Shown: positions 18,208-27,005 of the stretch, piece by piece
How the letters are laid out: the number at the start of each line of letters is the position of its first letter
How positions within the stretch are numbered: position 1 is the first letter of the stretch
DNA from: Bacillota bacterium
GTDB taxonomy: Bacteria > Bacillota > Bacilli > Bacillales > Cytobacillaceae
Length of the DNA stretch: 64,000 nt
Assembly: GCA_030705955.1 (NCBI GenBank)
Contig: JAUZPL010000005.1
Location: 35,985 to 99,984, forward strand
Direction: 5' to 3'
Notes under the pieces: model-generated
The model's database searches: none
What the model saw: only the letters and a program-made list of their open reading frames with translations
Told to the model about the DNA's origin: nothing
Position numbers and translations under genes: made by a program

Positions 18208-18340
18208 ATGAAATGGTTTATCACCTGCCTACTTTCAAGGACATCAATCAATCGCTGAAAACCTTGAACAAACTCTTGGAAAACAGGCAATTTCAGTTTT
18301 GAAGAAAAAATCTTCTACTGTTAGTAAAGAGGGGAATTAG
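18208..18340 (+). pseudogene. ypmR: Deletion remnant of ypmR (SGNH hydrolase)
   Basis: Where ypmR (about 250 codons) is expected between sco and ypmS, only the start region and the tail remain. ATG at 18208 with a good ribosome binding site opens MKWFITCLL, then stops after 16 codons. In another frame 18230-18340 reads YFQGHQSIAENLEQTL and 20 more residues to a stop, matching the C-terminal GH-x-x-IAE helix of SGNH lipases. The junction is at about 18230, within or next to a 14-bp inverted repeat (18195-18208 / 18218-18231). Identity of the parent gene is inferred from synteny. Confidence 0.55.
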
Positions 18341-18342
18341 AA

Positions 18343-18921
18343 ATGATGAAAAACAAATGGAAGAAGGGTTTTTTTCTTTTATTAGGGATTGACCTATTTA
18401 TTGTTATCCTTATTTTATTATTAATTATGGTACCTTCAGAAAAAGGGAAAAAACAAATCAATAAAACAACTAATGGGGATGTATCTTTTTATATTAAGTC
18501 TAATAAACGTGATGTAAACCGGCTGGTTAACCATTATTTAAAGAAAGAAGCAGCCAATACTCCTATTAACTATCAAGTTAATTTAGGAAATGAAGTGGAG
18601 TTATTTGGTATGATACCTTTTTTTGGAGAGAAATTAGATTTGAAGCTTTCATTTGAACCACAATCAATGGCAAATGGTGATTTAGAATTAAAACAGAAAT
18701 CCATCTCCCTTGGAAGCTTACATCTTCCTGTTCCTTATGTACTTAAATTTATTAGTGAAAATTACAAGCTTCCATCAGGTGTTGAAATTCGTTCAAATGA
18801 TAAATTAATTTATATCCATATGCAACAACTCAATACCAAAAGTGGGATAAAGGTGATAGTGAATAAATTTGATTTAAAAAAGGATGACATTGCTTTTACA
18901 ATATTAGTTCCTGCTGAATAG
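18343..18921 (+). CDS. ypmS: YpmS family membrane-anchored protein (DUF2140)
   Basis: 192 residues with a single N-terminal membrane helix (about residues 9-30) and an extracellular beta-rich domain. The order sco-ypmS is shared with B. subtilis. GAGGGG eight bases upstream supports the first ATG. Function unknown; the name rests on length, topology and synteny. Confidence 0.8.
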   Translation: MMKNKWKKGFFLLLGIDLFIVILILLLIMVPSEKGKKQINKTTNGDVSFYIKSNKRDVNRLVNHYLKKEAANTPINYQVNLGNEVELFGMIPFFGEKLDLKLSFEPQSMANGDLELKQKSISLGSLHLPVPYVLKFISENYKLPSGVEIRSNDKLIYIHMQQLNTKSGIKVIVNKFDLKKDDIAFTILVPAE

Positions 18922-18950
18922 GTGCCCATAAAAAAGGCACCTATTTTCAT
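18918..18950. terminator. Terminator between ypmS and the convergent DUF4397 gene
   Basis: 9-bp stem (18918-18926 / 18936-18944) with a 9-nt loop, T-rich on the right. Confidence 0.75.
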
Positions 18951-18953
18951 TCA

Positions 18954-19580
18954 TTAATCTTTCAAATAGACTATTTCCATTTTCTCATTTACATTCCCTG
19001 CAATAGCAATGGTATAGACTTCATTTGCATTAAACTGAGCCTTTGGTATAGAATAAATAACTTTTTTGGTGCCAGATTCACGAATTTCAAGATCGATTGT
19101 CATCGGCGTAATTCCTAAGTACTCTGTTACTTTCATAAAGGATAACCTCTCAAATACGGTATCACGGTTTTTTACGGCTATATCCACGATAGGGGCATCC
19201 TGTTTGAGGTGAAGAAAACGAATTTTAGATTCTCCAACAGGAATGTTTGCATCATTCAAAAAGCTGCAAATCTCAAGTTTATTGGCAAAATTAAAAAGTA
19301 CATAGGTATAAATTTGTTCCGGCTGAAAAGAAAGAGATTCATTCAATTTCTTAATGGTTTTCCCTTCTGAATAAAGAACTTCTAATTGATGCTTTCCTGG
19401 AGGTAAAGAAAAATATTCACTACTGGTCATATATAAAAGATTAGTTTTATACTTATTGTCCATATAAATCATCACTTTTGGAGATTCTGAAGAAGCATGG
19501 AAAAAGCGAATTTTACTTTCCTTATTTCGTCCTCCTCCGTTAGTGGCTTGTTCCAGAAAGTGAGGGATGTTATTCATCAT
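18954..19580 (-). CDS. DUF4397 domain protein
   Basis: 208 residues, two tandem beta-sandwich repeats: IRFFHASSESPKVMIYMDN (about 25-45) and IRFLHLKQDAPIVDIAVKN (about 120-140), the DUF4397 pattern. Each repeat contains a TSSEYFSLPPG or VTEYLGITP turn. No signal peptide is visible, although related proteins are often exported. AGGAGG 8 nt upstream supports the first of two ATGs. Role unknown; surface or spore location is only a guess. Confidence 0.82.
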   Translation of the reverse strand: MMNNIPHFLEQATNGGGRNKESKIRFFHASSESPKVMIYMDNKYKTNLLYMTSSEYFSLPPGKHQLEVLYSEGKTIKKLNESLSFQPEQIYTYVLFNFANKLEICSFLNDANIPVGESKIRFLHLKQDAPIVDIAVKNRDTVFERLSFMKVTEYLGITPMTIDLEIRESGTKKVIYSIPKAQFNANEVYTIAIAGNVNEKMEIVYLKD

Positions 19581-19722
19581 AGCATTTTCCTCCTAGTTAC
19601 ATTTCTTTTTATTCAAGTTTAACTTAGGATAAATTGAAGATTTTATTTTATTCTATGAAGAAAGTTCGATCATTTTTATCTTTTTCATTTTTTTTGTATA
19701 CTTGATTTCAGAGGTGATTACA

Positions 19723-20265
19723 ATGGATAAAAATGTAGAAGTAGCAATATTTGCAGGTGGGTGTTTTTGGTGTATGGTAAAACCATTTGATGAACAGCCC
19801 GGTATTTTGAAGGTATTATCAGGTTATACAGGAGGGAACATTCCTAATCCAACATATGAACAGGTATGTTCGGGAACAACTGGACATTATGAAGCAATAC
19901 AAATCACATTTGATCCTACTATTTTCCCATATGAAAGATTATTGGAGCTTTACTGGCAGCAAATTGATCCGACAGATTTAGGCGGACAATTCTACGACAG
20001 AGGACAATCCTATCAAACCGCTATTTTTTATCAAAACGAAAAACAAAAGAAGCTTGCAGAGGAATCAAAAAAACAATTACAAGAAAGCGGAAGGTTTTCA
20101 AAGCCAATTGTTACTCCCATTTTACCTGCAAAGGATTTTTATGCTGCTGAGGAATATCATCAACATTATTATAAAAAGAATCCAACTCATTATGAATCCT
20201 ATCACGTAAGCTCCGGACGTGCAGGTTTCATTAAAAGTCATTGGGAGAATTCAAATGAAAAATAA
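19723..20265 (+). CDS. msrA: Peptide methionine sulfoxide reductase MsrA
   Basis: Reduces methionine-S-sulfoxide. 180 residues with the GGCFWC active site, GYTGG and [13 protein letters not shown] at 19723 behind GAGGTGA. It overlaps msrB by 11 nt, so both epimers are repaired by one transcript. The fourth residue of the motif is FWCM rather than the frequent FWCT. Confidence 0.95.
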   Translation: MDKNVEVAIFAGGCFWCMVKPFDEQPGILKVLSGYTGGNIPNPTYEQVCSGTTGHYEAIQITFDPTIFPYERLLELYWQQIDPTDLGGQFYDRGQSYQTAIFYQNEKQKKLAEESKKQLQESGRFSKPIVTPILPAKDFYAAEEYHQHYYKKNPTHYESYHVSSGRAGFIKSHWENSNEK

Positions 20266-20695
20266 GGATCTTTCTCTGCTTAGAAAGGAATTAACACCTA
20301 TACAGTTTGAGGTTACACAAAATAATGCAACAGAACCTCCATTTAAAAATGAATATTGGAATGAATGTAGACAAGGTATTTATGTAGATATAGTTTCTAG
20401 AAAGCCTTTATTTAGTTCAACTGATAAATTTGATGCGGGATGCGGATGGCCCAGCTTTACAAAACCAATTAATTTAGATGAAGTGTCCGAGAAAACTGAT
20501 TTAAGTCATTTTATGATTCGGACGGAAGTCAGAAGCCAGTCAGCAGATTCTCACTTAGGCCATGTTTTTAATGATGGACCAGATCCAACAGGACTGCGCT
20601 ATTGTATAAATTCAGCTTCTTTAAAGTTTATTCCATTAGAAAAACTTGATGAAGAGGGGTATGGTGAATATAAACATTTATTTGAGAAAGAGTAA
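20255..20695 (+). CDS. msrB: Peptide methionine sulfoxide reductase MsrB
   Basis: Reduces methionine-R-sulfoxide. 146 residues. [27 protein letters not shown] and RYCINSASL with the catalytic cysteine. The zinc-binding CxxC pairs found in many MsrB proteins are absent, as in B. subtilis YppQ. ATG at 20255 lies inside the end of msrA. Confidence 0.95.
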   Translation: MKNKDLSLLRKELTPIQFEVTQNNATEPPFKNEYWNECRQGIYVDIVSRKPLFSSTDKFDAGCGWPSFTKPINLDEVSEKTDLSHFMIRTEVRSQSADSHLGHVFNDGPDPTGLRYCINSASLKFIPLEKLDEEGYGEYKHLFEKE

Positions 20696-20730
20696 AAGCC
20701 GCTATTTTGCGGCTTTTACTCTTTCTTTAT
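20687..20730 (+). terminator. Terminator of msrA-msrB
   Basis: 16-bp perfect stem (20687-20702 / 20709-20724) beginning inside the last msrB codons, followed by TCTTTATTTT. Confidence 0.85.
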
Positions 20731-20798
20731 TTTGGCAGTGCGAAAAAAGTAATAGTTACCTGAATAGCTTAAACAAAGAATTGTTTGGAAGCTTACTA

Positions 20799-22517
20799 TT
20801 ATACTTTAAAATTACTCATCAATTGACGAAGAATATCTGCCTGCCTTGATAGTTCTTGAGCAGCAGTTGTCACTTGCTCCATTGCTGCTGAACCTTCCTC
20901 AGCAGCAGCGGCTGTTGTTTCGGTATGGGAAGAGGTTTGAATGGAAATAGTAGCCATTTCATTAAAAGATTCGGAGACCTCTTCGCTTAAAGTAAGGGTT
21001 TTATCAATTTGAGTGGCCATATTACCGATAATCAAAACAGTGTCATCAATTTTTTCTAGGATTTTATTTAAAGAAGAACTAGTTTCAAGTGCTGTTTCAA
21101 CACCTTGCTTAACTTCTACTACGCCTTGATGATTCTGTGAAATGATTTGATTAATTTCTGTTTGGATATCTGTGACAATATTTGTGACCTCCTTTGCTGA
21201 ATTTTGTGATTGTTCAGCCAGGTTTCTAACTTCATCTGCTACAACCGCAAAACCTTTTCCATGTTCACCTGCTCTTGCTGCTTCAATGGCCGCATTTAGC
21301 GCTAAAAGATTTGTTTGATTCGATATTTCTGTAATGGTATTAATGATGTGATTGATTTCCAAAGATTTTTTCCCAAGTGCCTCAATTAACCTTGTATTCT
21401 CTGAAATCACTTTCTCAATTGAATGCATTTTTTCCTCAGATAAACGAACAAATTTGTCACCATTATTGGCTGCACTTTTCATTTCTTCAGATGCGGTCTT
21501 AACAGATTCAGCTTGAACAAATAATTGATTAGCAACTTCGGATAACTGCTTCATTTTCTTAGTTGAATTGGTCATTTGTTTAGTAGAGATTTCAACAGCT
21601 GAAGCAACTTCTCCAGAGGTTTCAGCAATAGAAAGAATGGTCTTAGCAGTTTGTTCAGAAGAAGCAAATAGCTCCTGGCTACTTGCTGATACATTTTCGC
21701 CTAGAAAAGAAATTTGTTTGACTAATTCTGCTATTCCTTCAATTAATAAGTTAGTATCACCTGCTAGACCAGCCAATTCATCCTTAGTTTTTATTTGAAT
21801 TCGTTTTGTTAAATCTCCTCCTGCATTCGCAATATCAATGATGGATTCACTTATTCTTCGAACATTTTTTCTTAGATTTCTTGATAAGGTAAATCCTAAG
21901 AAAATAGCTAACAAGAGGGCAAGCCCTGATAAAATAGATGTACCAACACGCCCCATCACGATTTCTTGATTTAGCAAGTCAATTTTTGATTGAGTTTCAT
22001 TATGTTGTCGTGCGTTAAATACACGCAAAGCTTCCTGTAATTGTACATTTATTTTGTAGCCATCAGAGGAATTAATCATGGCAGAGGCTGCTTCTAAGCT
22101 ATTATTTCTCCTTGTATCAATAATTTGGTCTATCCACTGCAACCATTGTTTATAACGATCCTCAATCCTTTTCCAATCGGTTAGTTGTTGTGGATTTCCC
22201 TTTATGGTTGATTCCATTGTCTGAAAACTATCTTCAATTGCATTTTTACCATTGCCATAAGGAGCTAAAAATGACTCGGACCCGGTTATAACAAACCCTC
22301 TTTCTCCATTCTCGATATCGGAAATGGATTTAGAAACTATGTCACTTTGTTGTGATATGGCCATGTCATGACTTAATATTGAATCTAATTCCCCTTTTAA
22401 GGATTGGACATTTAGAAACGAGGTAACATAGATTGCAACAATACTAATAATTAGAATACCGAAAGATAAAATAATTTTTCCACGAATGGTGCGTCCAAAT
22501 TGAAGAAATTTCCCCAT
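20799..22517 (-). CDS. Methyl-accepting chemotaxis protein with CHASE3-like sensor
   Basis: 572 residues: N-terminal membrane helix (about 13-33), extracellular four-helix region with [13 protein letters not shown] typical of CHASE3, second helix (about 188-210), HAMP, then the cytoplasmic signalling hairpin with [20 protein letters not shown] and [16 protein letters not shown] classical transducer reporting to CheW/CheA. Ligand unknown. Ribosome binding site GGGGGGAA lies before ATG 22517. A Spo0A-box sequence lies upstream (22599-22605). Confidence 0.93.
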   Translation of the reverse strand: MGKFLQFGRTIRGKIILSFGILIISIVAIYVTSFLNVQSLKGELDSILSHDMAISQQSDIVSKSISDIENGERGFVITGSESFLAPYGNGKNAIEDSFQTMESTIKGNPQQLTDWKRIEDRYKQWLQWIDQIIDTRRNNSLEAASAMINSSDGYKINVQLQEALRVFNARQHNETQSKIDLLNQEIVMGRVGTSILSGLALLLAIFLGFTLSRNLRKNVRRISESIIDIANAGGDLTKRIQIKTKDELAGLAGDTNLLIEGIAELVKQISFLGENVSASSQELFASSEQTAKTILSIAETSGEVASAVEISTKQMTNSTKKMKQLSEVANQLFVQAESVKTASEEMKSAANNGDKFVRLSEEKMHSIEKVISENTRLIEALGKKSLEINHIINTITEISNQTNLLALNAAIEAARAGEHGKGFAVVADEVRNLAEQSQNSAKEVTNIVTDIQTEINQIISQNHQGVVEVKQGVETALETSSSLNKILEKIDDTVLIIGNMATQIDKTLTLSEEVSESFNEMATISIQTSSHTETTAAAAEEGSAAMEQVTTAAQELSRQADILRQLMSNFKV

Positions 22518-22598
22518 GGTATTTCCCCCTTGTTTATATTTCTATATATCTATCATAAAGTAGTGTTTTTTTTACGACAAGAGAGGATAGGAAAATAA

Positions 22599-22605
22599 TG
22601 TCGAA
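22599..22605 (+). promoter_or_regulatory. Possible Spo0A box (TGTCGAA)
   Basis: Exact 7-base core of the Spo0A box in the divergent intergenic region between the chemoreceptor and the LD-carboxypeptidase. Short motif, so a chance match is possible. Confidence 0.35.
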
Positions 22606-22696
22606 AAAGAAAGAAAAATATTGTTTTTCGCGGAGCACATTTATTTATAGTAAGAATTTGTTAAAATGGTAACATGCAAAAGGTAGGGGGGATTGT

Positions 22697-23689
22697 ATGC
22701 TTCCAGAAAGATTAAGACAAGGTGATGAAATACGGGTAATTGCACCATCAACAAGCTTAGCAGTCGTAAAGGACAAACAGATAGATATTGCTTTAGATCG
22801 ATTTAACCGTTTAGGATTTAAAATTACTTTTGGTAAAAATGTATTTACACACAATGAATTTTTTAGTTCATCGATTGAGGAAAGAATGGAGGATTTATTT
22901 GATGCATTCACAGATAAGAACGTGAAGGCGATTTTAACATCCCTTGGAGGCTATAATTCTAACCAGTTATTAAAGTATATTGATTTTGATTTAATTAGGA
23001 AAAATCCTAAAATATTCTGTGGCTATAGTGATATAACCGCTTTATCTGCTGCCATTTATAAAAAAACCGGATTAATAACATATTCTGGGCCATTTTTCTC
23101 TAGCTTTGGAATTAAATATGGTTTTGATTATACTCTTCATGCCTTTTTAGAGGCTGTTACGAATGATGCACCATTTGAAGTAATACCCTCCAAAGCTTGG
23201 AGTGATGATCCATGGTACTTAGATCAGGAAAAAAGGGATTTTGTTGAACAGGATGGATATTTGGCAATCCAAGATGGTGTAGCGAGGGGTAGATTAATAG
23301 GTGGAAATTTATCAACACTAAATCTTCTTCAAGGCACTGATTATATGCCAAATTTACATAATTCCATATTATTCATTGAAGATGATCATGAAAGCCATGC
23401 TCTTTCATTTGAAAGAAACCTGCAATCTCTTCTTCATTTGCCTACTGCTGCTGGAATAAAAGGAATTTTAATCGGAAGATTTCAAAAAGATTCAAACATG
23501 ACCGAACATGCATTAAAGCAAATTATTGATTCAAAAAAAGAAATTCAAAACATACCTGTTATTGGAAACGTTAATTTTGGACATGTCCAGCCAATTGTTA
23601 CGCTACCATTTGGGGCAATAGCACATATTTCTGCAATTAATGGAAATACTAGAATCACAATTGAACAAAATAAAGGCATTCATCAGTAA
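22697..23689 (+). CDS. LD-carboxypeptidase, peptidase family S66 (LdcA/MccF-like)
   Basis: 330 residues. Serine nucleophile in FCGYSDITAL, a Glu in ILFIEDDHES and a His in NVNFGHVQP form the Ser-Glu-His triad of S66 peptidases. These cleave the L-D bond of murein tetrapeptides in cell-wall recycling, or peptide-nucleotide antibiotics (MccF). Soluble with no signal peptide. GGGGGGA precedes ATG 22697. Confidence 0.9.
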   Translation: MLPERLRQGDEIRVIAPSTSLAVVKDKQIDIALDRFNRLGFKITFGKNVFTHNEFFSSSIEERMEDLFDAFTDKNVKAILTSLGGYNSNQLLKYIDFDLIRKNPKIFCGYSDITALSAAIYKKTGLITYSGPFFSSFGIKYGFDYTLHAFLEAVTNDAPFEVIPSKAWSDDPWYLDQEKRDFVEQDGYLAIQDGVARGRLIGGNLSTLNLLQGTDYMPNLHNSILFIEDDHESHALSFERNLQSLLHLPTAAGIKGILIGRFQKDSNMTEHALKQIIDSKKEIQNIPVIGNVNFGHVQPIVTLPFGAIAHISAINGNTRITIEQNKGIHQ

Positions 23690-23711
23690 AATATGATGAA
23701 TGCCTTTTTCT
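23672..23711. terminator. Terminator between the LD-carboxypeptidase and sinI
   Basis: 14-bp stem (23672-23685 / 23694-23707), T-run on the right; serves both converging genes. Confidence 0.82.
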
Positions 23712-23871
23712 AGTATGTATTTTCACTATTGTTAATGATGTATTCCTTCATGCCATGTTGGCTAAGAAAATTCCTAACAGTTTCTTTTGAAATTCCTAAT
23801 TTCTTTGCTTCTAAAATGAGTGCCACCCATTCAACATCCATTTTCTCTTCAATAAAATCAGTCCTAACCAA
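23710..23871 (-). CDS. sinI: SinI-like anti-repressor
   Basis: 53 residues. DVEWVALILEAKKLGISKETVRNFL matches the SinI helical hook and the C-terminal half of the SinR encoded nearby (DWMSIVKEAMNSGISKEQFREFL), as expected for an antagonist that swaps into SinR dimers. TTG at 23871 is chosen for its AGGGG site; the frame remains open further upstream into the riboswitch. SlrA is an alternative identity. Unlike B. subtilis, it sits downstream of sinR, and a c-di-GMP riboswitch covers its leader. Confidence 0.82.
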   Translation of the reverse strand: MVRTDFIEEKMDVEWVALILEAKKLGISKETVRNFLSQHGMKEYIINNSENTY

Positions 23872-23901
23872 GGTCCCACCCCTAAAATACAAAATGTATT
23901 C

Positions 23902-24000
23902 AGGCAGCCCGGCTGTCATTGCAATCGTATTTAAAATCGTACTTTAGCATTAGACCCGCAGCTTTGCGTCCCTATCTTTCAATAGGTTTGCTATTTTCTG
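23902..24000 (-). promoter_or_regulatory. c-di-GMP-I (GEMM) riboswitch in the sinI leader
   Basis: Read on the minus strand, 24000 to 23903 contains AGCAAACC, GAAA, GGGACGCAAAGC, GGGTCT and finally AGCCGGGCTGCC, in the order and spacing of the GEMM-I aptamer (P2 with tetraloop and P3 with its receptor). The helix CCTAT(tgaaag)ATAGG closes P2. After the aptamer a small hairpin (AATACA/TGTATT) is followed by the sinI ribosome binding site AGGGG and the start codon, with no U-tract, suggesting translational rather than terminator control. Confidence 0.87.
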
Positions 24001-24341
24001 AAGTTTCGCACTACTTTAGTTTCAATTTTATAATGTTCTGGTAATTACTATAACTTAGAATTAAATCTTATAAAGATATTATAATTAGTTCTTTAAGATT
24101 AGCGTGTTGTTTCTTGTCAAATTTAAATACTAAATATGCTTTTTTTTTAAACAAATTAGCTTAAATAGTTACAATAAACGAGGGTGGAATAAAGGATATT
24201 AATGTAAAAATGACCATAAAATGGGAAAGTGGATAAAAAACGGAGGAGAATTGTCGAATTGTTAATGTAAAAGGAATTTGTTCATAAACTAAAGATATTT
24301 TTCGATAAATAGCTATTTTACTTACGCTTTTGGTAAATTTA
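24001..24341 (-). promoter_or_regulatory. sinI upstream region
   Basis: No coding sequence is seen. On the minus strand a TATAAA element near 24030 would place transcription start just before the riboswitch. A perfect Spo0A box TTGTCGAA lies at 24251-24258 and a GTTCTTT that fits the SinR box (GTTCTYT) at 24088-24094. These suggest control by Spo0A and possibly SinR, but each is a short motif. Confidence 0.4.
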
Positions 24342-24365
24342 AAAGGCATACATTTGTATGCCTTT
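24342..24365 (-). terminator. Terminator of sinR
   Basis: 11-bp stem (24342-24352 / 24355-24365) followed on the minus strand by TTTTAAATTT. It separates sinR from the downstream sinI transcript. Confidence 0.75.
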
Positions 24366-24696
24366 AATTTTCAGTATTATTTTGATGAACTCTCCATTTT
24401 TGAAATTCAAGAAATTCTCGGAATTGTTCTTTTGAAATTCCAGAATTCATTGCTTCTTTAACTATGCTCATCCAGTCACCATCTAATTCTTCTTTATTAA
24501 TTTGCTCGTGGATTAATAAATCAACAGGAATATTTAGAACAGATGCAATTTTTTCAAGGAATTGTATTGAAGGATTCCTTTGTAAATTCCTCTCAAGTGA
24601 GCTTATATACGATTTAGCAACTCCAGCCTTATCAGCTAGTTCGGATAAGGACATTTTTTTTTCTTGGCGAAGTTTTTTAACACGATCACCGATCAT
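24364..24696 (-). CDS. sinR: Biofilm repressor SinR
   Basis: 110 residues, the SinR length. N-terminal HTH with LSELADKAGVAKSYISSLER and NPSIQFLEKIASVLNIPVD, then the C-terminal oligomerisation hook DGDWMSIVKEAMNSGISKEQ. SinR represses matrix genes and is antagonised by SinI. ATG at 24696; a TGTCGAA box (24745-24751) and GTTC-N8-GAAC (24755-24770) lie just upstream, possibly Spo0A and autoregulatory sites. Confidence 0.93.
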   Translation of the reverse strand: MIGDRVKKLRQEKKMSLSELADKAGVAKSYISSLERNLQRNPSIQFLEKIASVLNIPVDLLIHEQINKEELDGDWMSIVKEAMNSGISKEQFREFLEFQKWRVHQNNTEN

Positions 24697-24744
24697 TGGG
24701 TTTCACACACCTAACCATCATAGATACATTTATCTTATCAAAAA

Positions 24745-24770
24745 TGTCGAAAAAGTTCCATATTAAGAAC
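24745..24770 (-). promoter_or_regulatory. Spo0A box and inverted repeat upstream of sinR
   Basis: TGTCGAA at 24745-24751 is an exact Spo0A core. The adjacent GTTC-N8-GAAC (24755-24770) has half-sites close to SinR operator cores. Confidence 0.4.
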
Positions 24771-24833
24771 ATCAAAATATAAAAATGATTATTACTACCC
24801 ATATTTTTAGTTGAATTTTATTCATTTAGTCTT

Positions 24834-24849
24834 TTGGATTTGAAGCTGC
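24834..24849 (+). promoter_or_regulatory. Candidate sigma-54 promoter of the yodT operon
   Basis: TTGGATTTGAAGCTGC keeps the invariant GG-N10-GC spacing of -24/-12 promoters but differs at several other positions. It is 94 nt before the chosen yodT start. A sigma-E-like -10 (CATACAAT, 24900-24907) lies downstream without a clear -35. Support comes from the KamR-type activator in the same cluster. Confidence 0.5.
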
Positions 24850-24942
24850 TTTTTTCTTATTCACAATGTAAATAAGATGAAAGAACCGATGATTAATATC
24901 ATACAATTTACTATATTGTCCTTACTTCAAAAGGGAAGGGGA

Positions 24943-26295
24943 GTGGCAAGGGCTGTGGAAAAATCTTTTTTGATTAAACCAATACTTGATGAAGCTTACC
25001 CAATTATTGATTATGGGAAAGGAATTTATCTTTATGATTTGGGAGGAAAAAAATATCTCGATGCTGCATCAGGTGCAGTAACAGCGAATATTGGTCATGG
25101 TATTCAAGAAATTATTGATGCAATGCTAAAACAAGCAAAAAAAGTTTCGTTTGTATACCGATCTCAATTTACAAGTGAAGCTGCAGAAGGGTTGGCAAGA
25201 AAAATTGCTGAAATGTCTCCCGGAGATCTTAATTGGTGTTTTTTTGTTAATAGTGGTTCAGAAGCTACTGAAACTGCTATGAAAATGGCTATTCAATATT
25301 GGCAGGAAAAAGGAATTCAATCGAAAACGAAAATAATTTCTAGATGGGTTAGTTATCATGGAATAACACTAGGGGCATTGTCAATGTCAGGCCATTCAGC
25401 AAGAAGAGCCAGGTTTAGCCCACTTTTAGAAGAGTGTCCCGTCATAAATCCATCTTATTGCTATCGTTGCCCCTACCAGCTTACTGCTCCAGACTGCCAA
25501 TATTTATGTGCTCAAGAATTAAAAACTACTATTAACCGTATTGGTGCAGATAAAATTGCTGCTTTTATTGCTGAACCAGTTGTTGGTGCAGCGGGTGGAG
25601 CCATTGTGCCTCCAAAGGATTATTTTAAAGTAATCAAAAAAATCTGCGAAGAAAATGATATCCTCTTTATTGCAGATGAAGTTATGACAGGATTCGGAAG
25701 GACGGGAACCGTTCTAGCAATTGAGAATTGGGACGTTATTCCCGATATTGTAGCACTTGGAAAAGGAATGGGTGCTGGTTATGCACCAATTGCTGCTGCA
25801 TTAGCAAGTGAAAAAGTCATGGAACCTATATTAAGTGGCTCAAAATCAGTAATGAGTGGGCACACTTTAAGTGCAAATCCCCAGTCATGTGCCATATCCC
25901 TCGCAGTATTAGAATATCTTGAGAAAAATATGATTATAAAAGAAGTCGGATGGAAGGGTGATTATTTAAAAAATCACCTTAAAAAAATAAAAGAACAATT
26001 TTCATTTGTCGGAGATATACGTGGTATAGGTTTAATGTATGGAATAGAATTTGTAAAAGACCGTAAAAGTAAAGCCCCTTTTTCTCGTAAATCAATGGTC
26101 ACACAACAAATTATTAACATTGCAAAGAAAAACGGACTGTTAATATATCCTGCAGGTGCTGGAATAGATAGTATAAATGGTGACGCCATCATCATTTCCC
26201 CCCCACTAACCATTACAAAGAATGAAATAGATGAGTTAATCACTCTTCTACATGATACACTTCAAACTTTTTCATGCTCACAAAGCCACAACTAA
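24943..26295 (+). CDS. yodT: Class III aminotransferase, YodT type
   Basis: 450 residues, fold-type I PLP enzyme. ADEVMTGFGRTG supplies the PLP Asp, and LGKGMGAGYAPI the Schiff-base Lys. In the kam/yod cluster it is expected to transaminate N6-acetyl-beta-lysine to the 3-oxo acid. GTG at 24943 is preferred: AAGGGA lies 6 nt upstream, while the ATG at 24877 has no ribosome binding site and would sit about 16 nt after a sigma-54 start. First gene of the catabolic operon. Confidence 0.88.
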   Translation: MARAVEKSFLIKPILDEAYPIIDYGKGIYLYDLGGKKYLDAASGAVTANIGHGIQEIIDAMLKQAKKVSFVYRSQFTSEAAEGLARKIAEMSPGDLNWCFFVNSGSEATETAMKMAIQYWQEKGIQSKTKIISRWVSYHGITLGALSMSGHSARRARFSPLLEECPVINPSYCYRCPYQLTAPDCQYLCAQELKTTINRIGADKIAAFIAEPVVGAAGGAIVPPKDYFKVIKKICEENDILFIADEVMTGFGRTGTVLAIENWDVIPDIVALGKGMGAGYAPIAAALASEKVMEPILSGSKSVMSGHTLSANPQSCAISLAVLEYLEKNMIIKEVGWKGDYLKNHLKKIKEQFSFVGDIRGIGLMYGIEFVKDRKSKAPFSRKSMVTQQIINIAKKNGLLIYPAGAGIDSINGDAIIISPPLTITKNEIDELITLLHDTLQTFSCSQSHN

Positions 26296-26312
26296 ATTCC
26301 GGAGGTGACTAA

Positions 26313-27005
26313 ATGGAAAATTCCTTTGGAAAAATAACAACCCTAGAGAAAGCAATGGAATTTTTTTATAGCGGAATGACCCTTATGTTTGGCGGGTTTG
26401 GTGGAGTAGGGACCCCTCCGACATTAGTTGATGGAATCCTAAAAAAAGGGATAAACAATTTAACATTAATAGGAAACGATACGGGGTTTCCAAATATAGG
26501 AATAGGTAAGTTAGTTAGCCGAAATCGAGCTGCAAAAGTAATTGTGTCCCATATTGGCTCAAATCCCGTAGCTGGAGAATTGATGAATGAAGGGCAGATA
26601 GAAGTAGAGTTTTCTCCGCAAGGTATTTTAGTAGAAAGAATTCGAGCAGGGGGTATTGGCCTCCCAGGCTTTCTCACTGATATTGGGTTAGATAATGAAG
26701 TGATTTCAAAAAATAAACCCCAATTTCAATTAGATGGGAAAAACTATCTAGTTGAAAAGGCATTAACAGCAGATGTTTCCATTGTGTATGCCAAAAAAGC
26801 AGATCCATATGGAAATTTGATTTATGACAAAAGTGCTAGGAATACCAATCCACTTGTTGCTATGGCAAGTAAAATAACAATTGCTGAGGTAGAGGAAATA
26901 GTGCCTATCGGCAGTCTTAATCCAGAAGAAATTGTTACACAAGGTGTATATATTGATTATCTCATTCCTTCAAAGGGGGTAAATTGGACGTGGGCATGGG
27001 AGTAG
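26313..27005 (+). CDS. yodS: 3-oxoacid CoA-transferase subunit A (YodS)
   Basis: 230 residues. FGGFGGVGTPPTLVDGIL is the alpha-subunit CoA-binding motif of family I CoA-transferases (ScoA/AtoD). It pairs with the next gene, which starts within its last codons. Likely activates the 3-oxo-6-acetamidohexanoate made by YodT. GGAGGTGA precedes ATG 26313. Confidence 0.92.
   Translation: MENSFGKITTLEKAMEFFYSGMTLMFGGFGGVGTPPTLVDGILKKGINNLTLIGNDTGFPNIGIGKLVSRNRAAKVIVSHIGSNPVAGELMNEGQIEVEFSPQGILVERIRAGGIGLPGFLTDIGLDNEVISKNKPQFQLDGKNYLVEKALTADVSIVYAKKADPYGNLIYDKSARNTNPLVAMASKITIAEVEEIVPIGSLNPEEIVTQGVYIDYLIPSKGVNWTWAWE

Noticed and set aside
24900..24907. Sigma-E -10 (CATACAAT) before yodT
   Set aside because: Exact -10 but no matching -35 14-15 nt upstream; kept only as a remark because the B. 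subtilis operon is sigma-E dependent.
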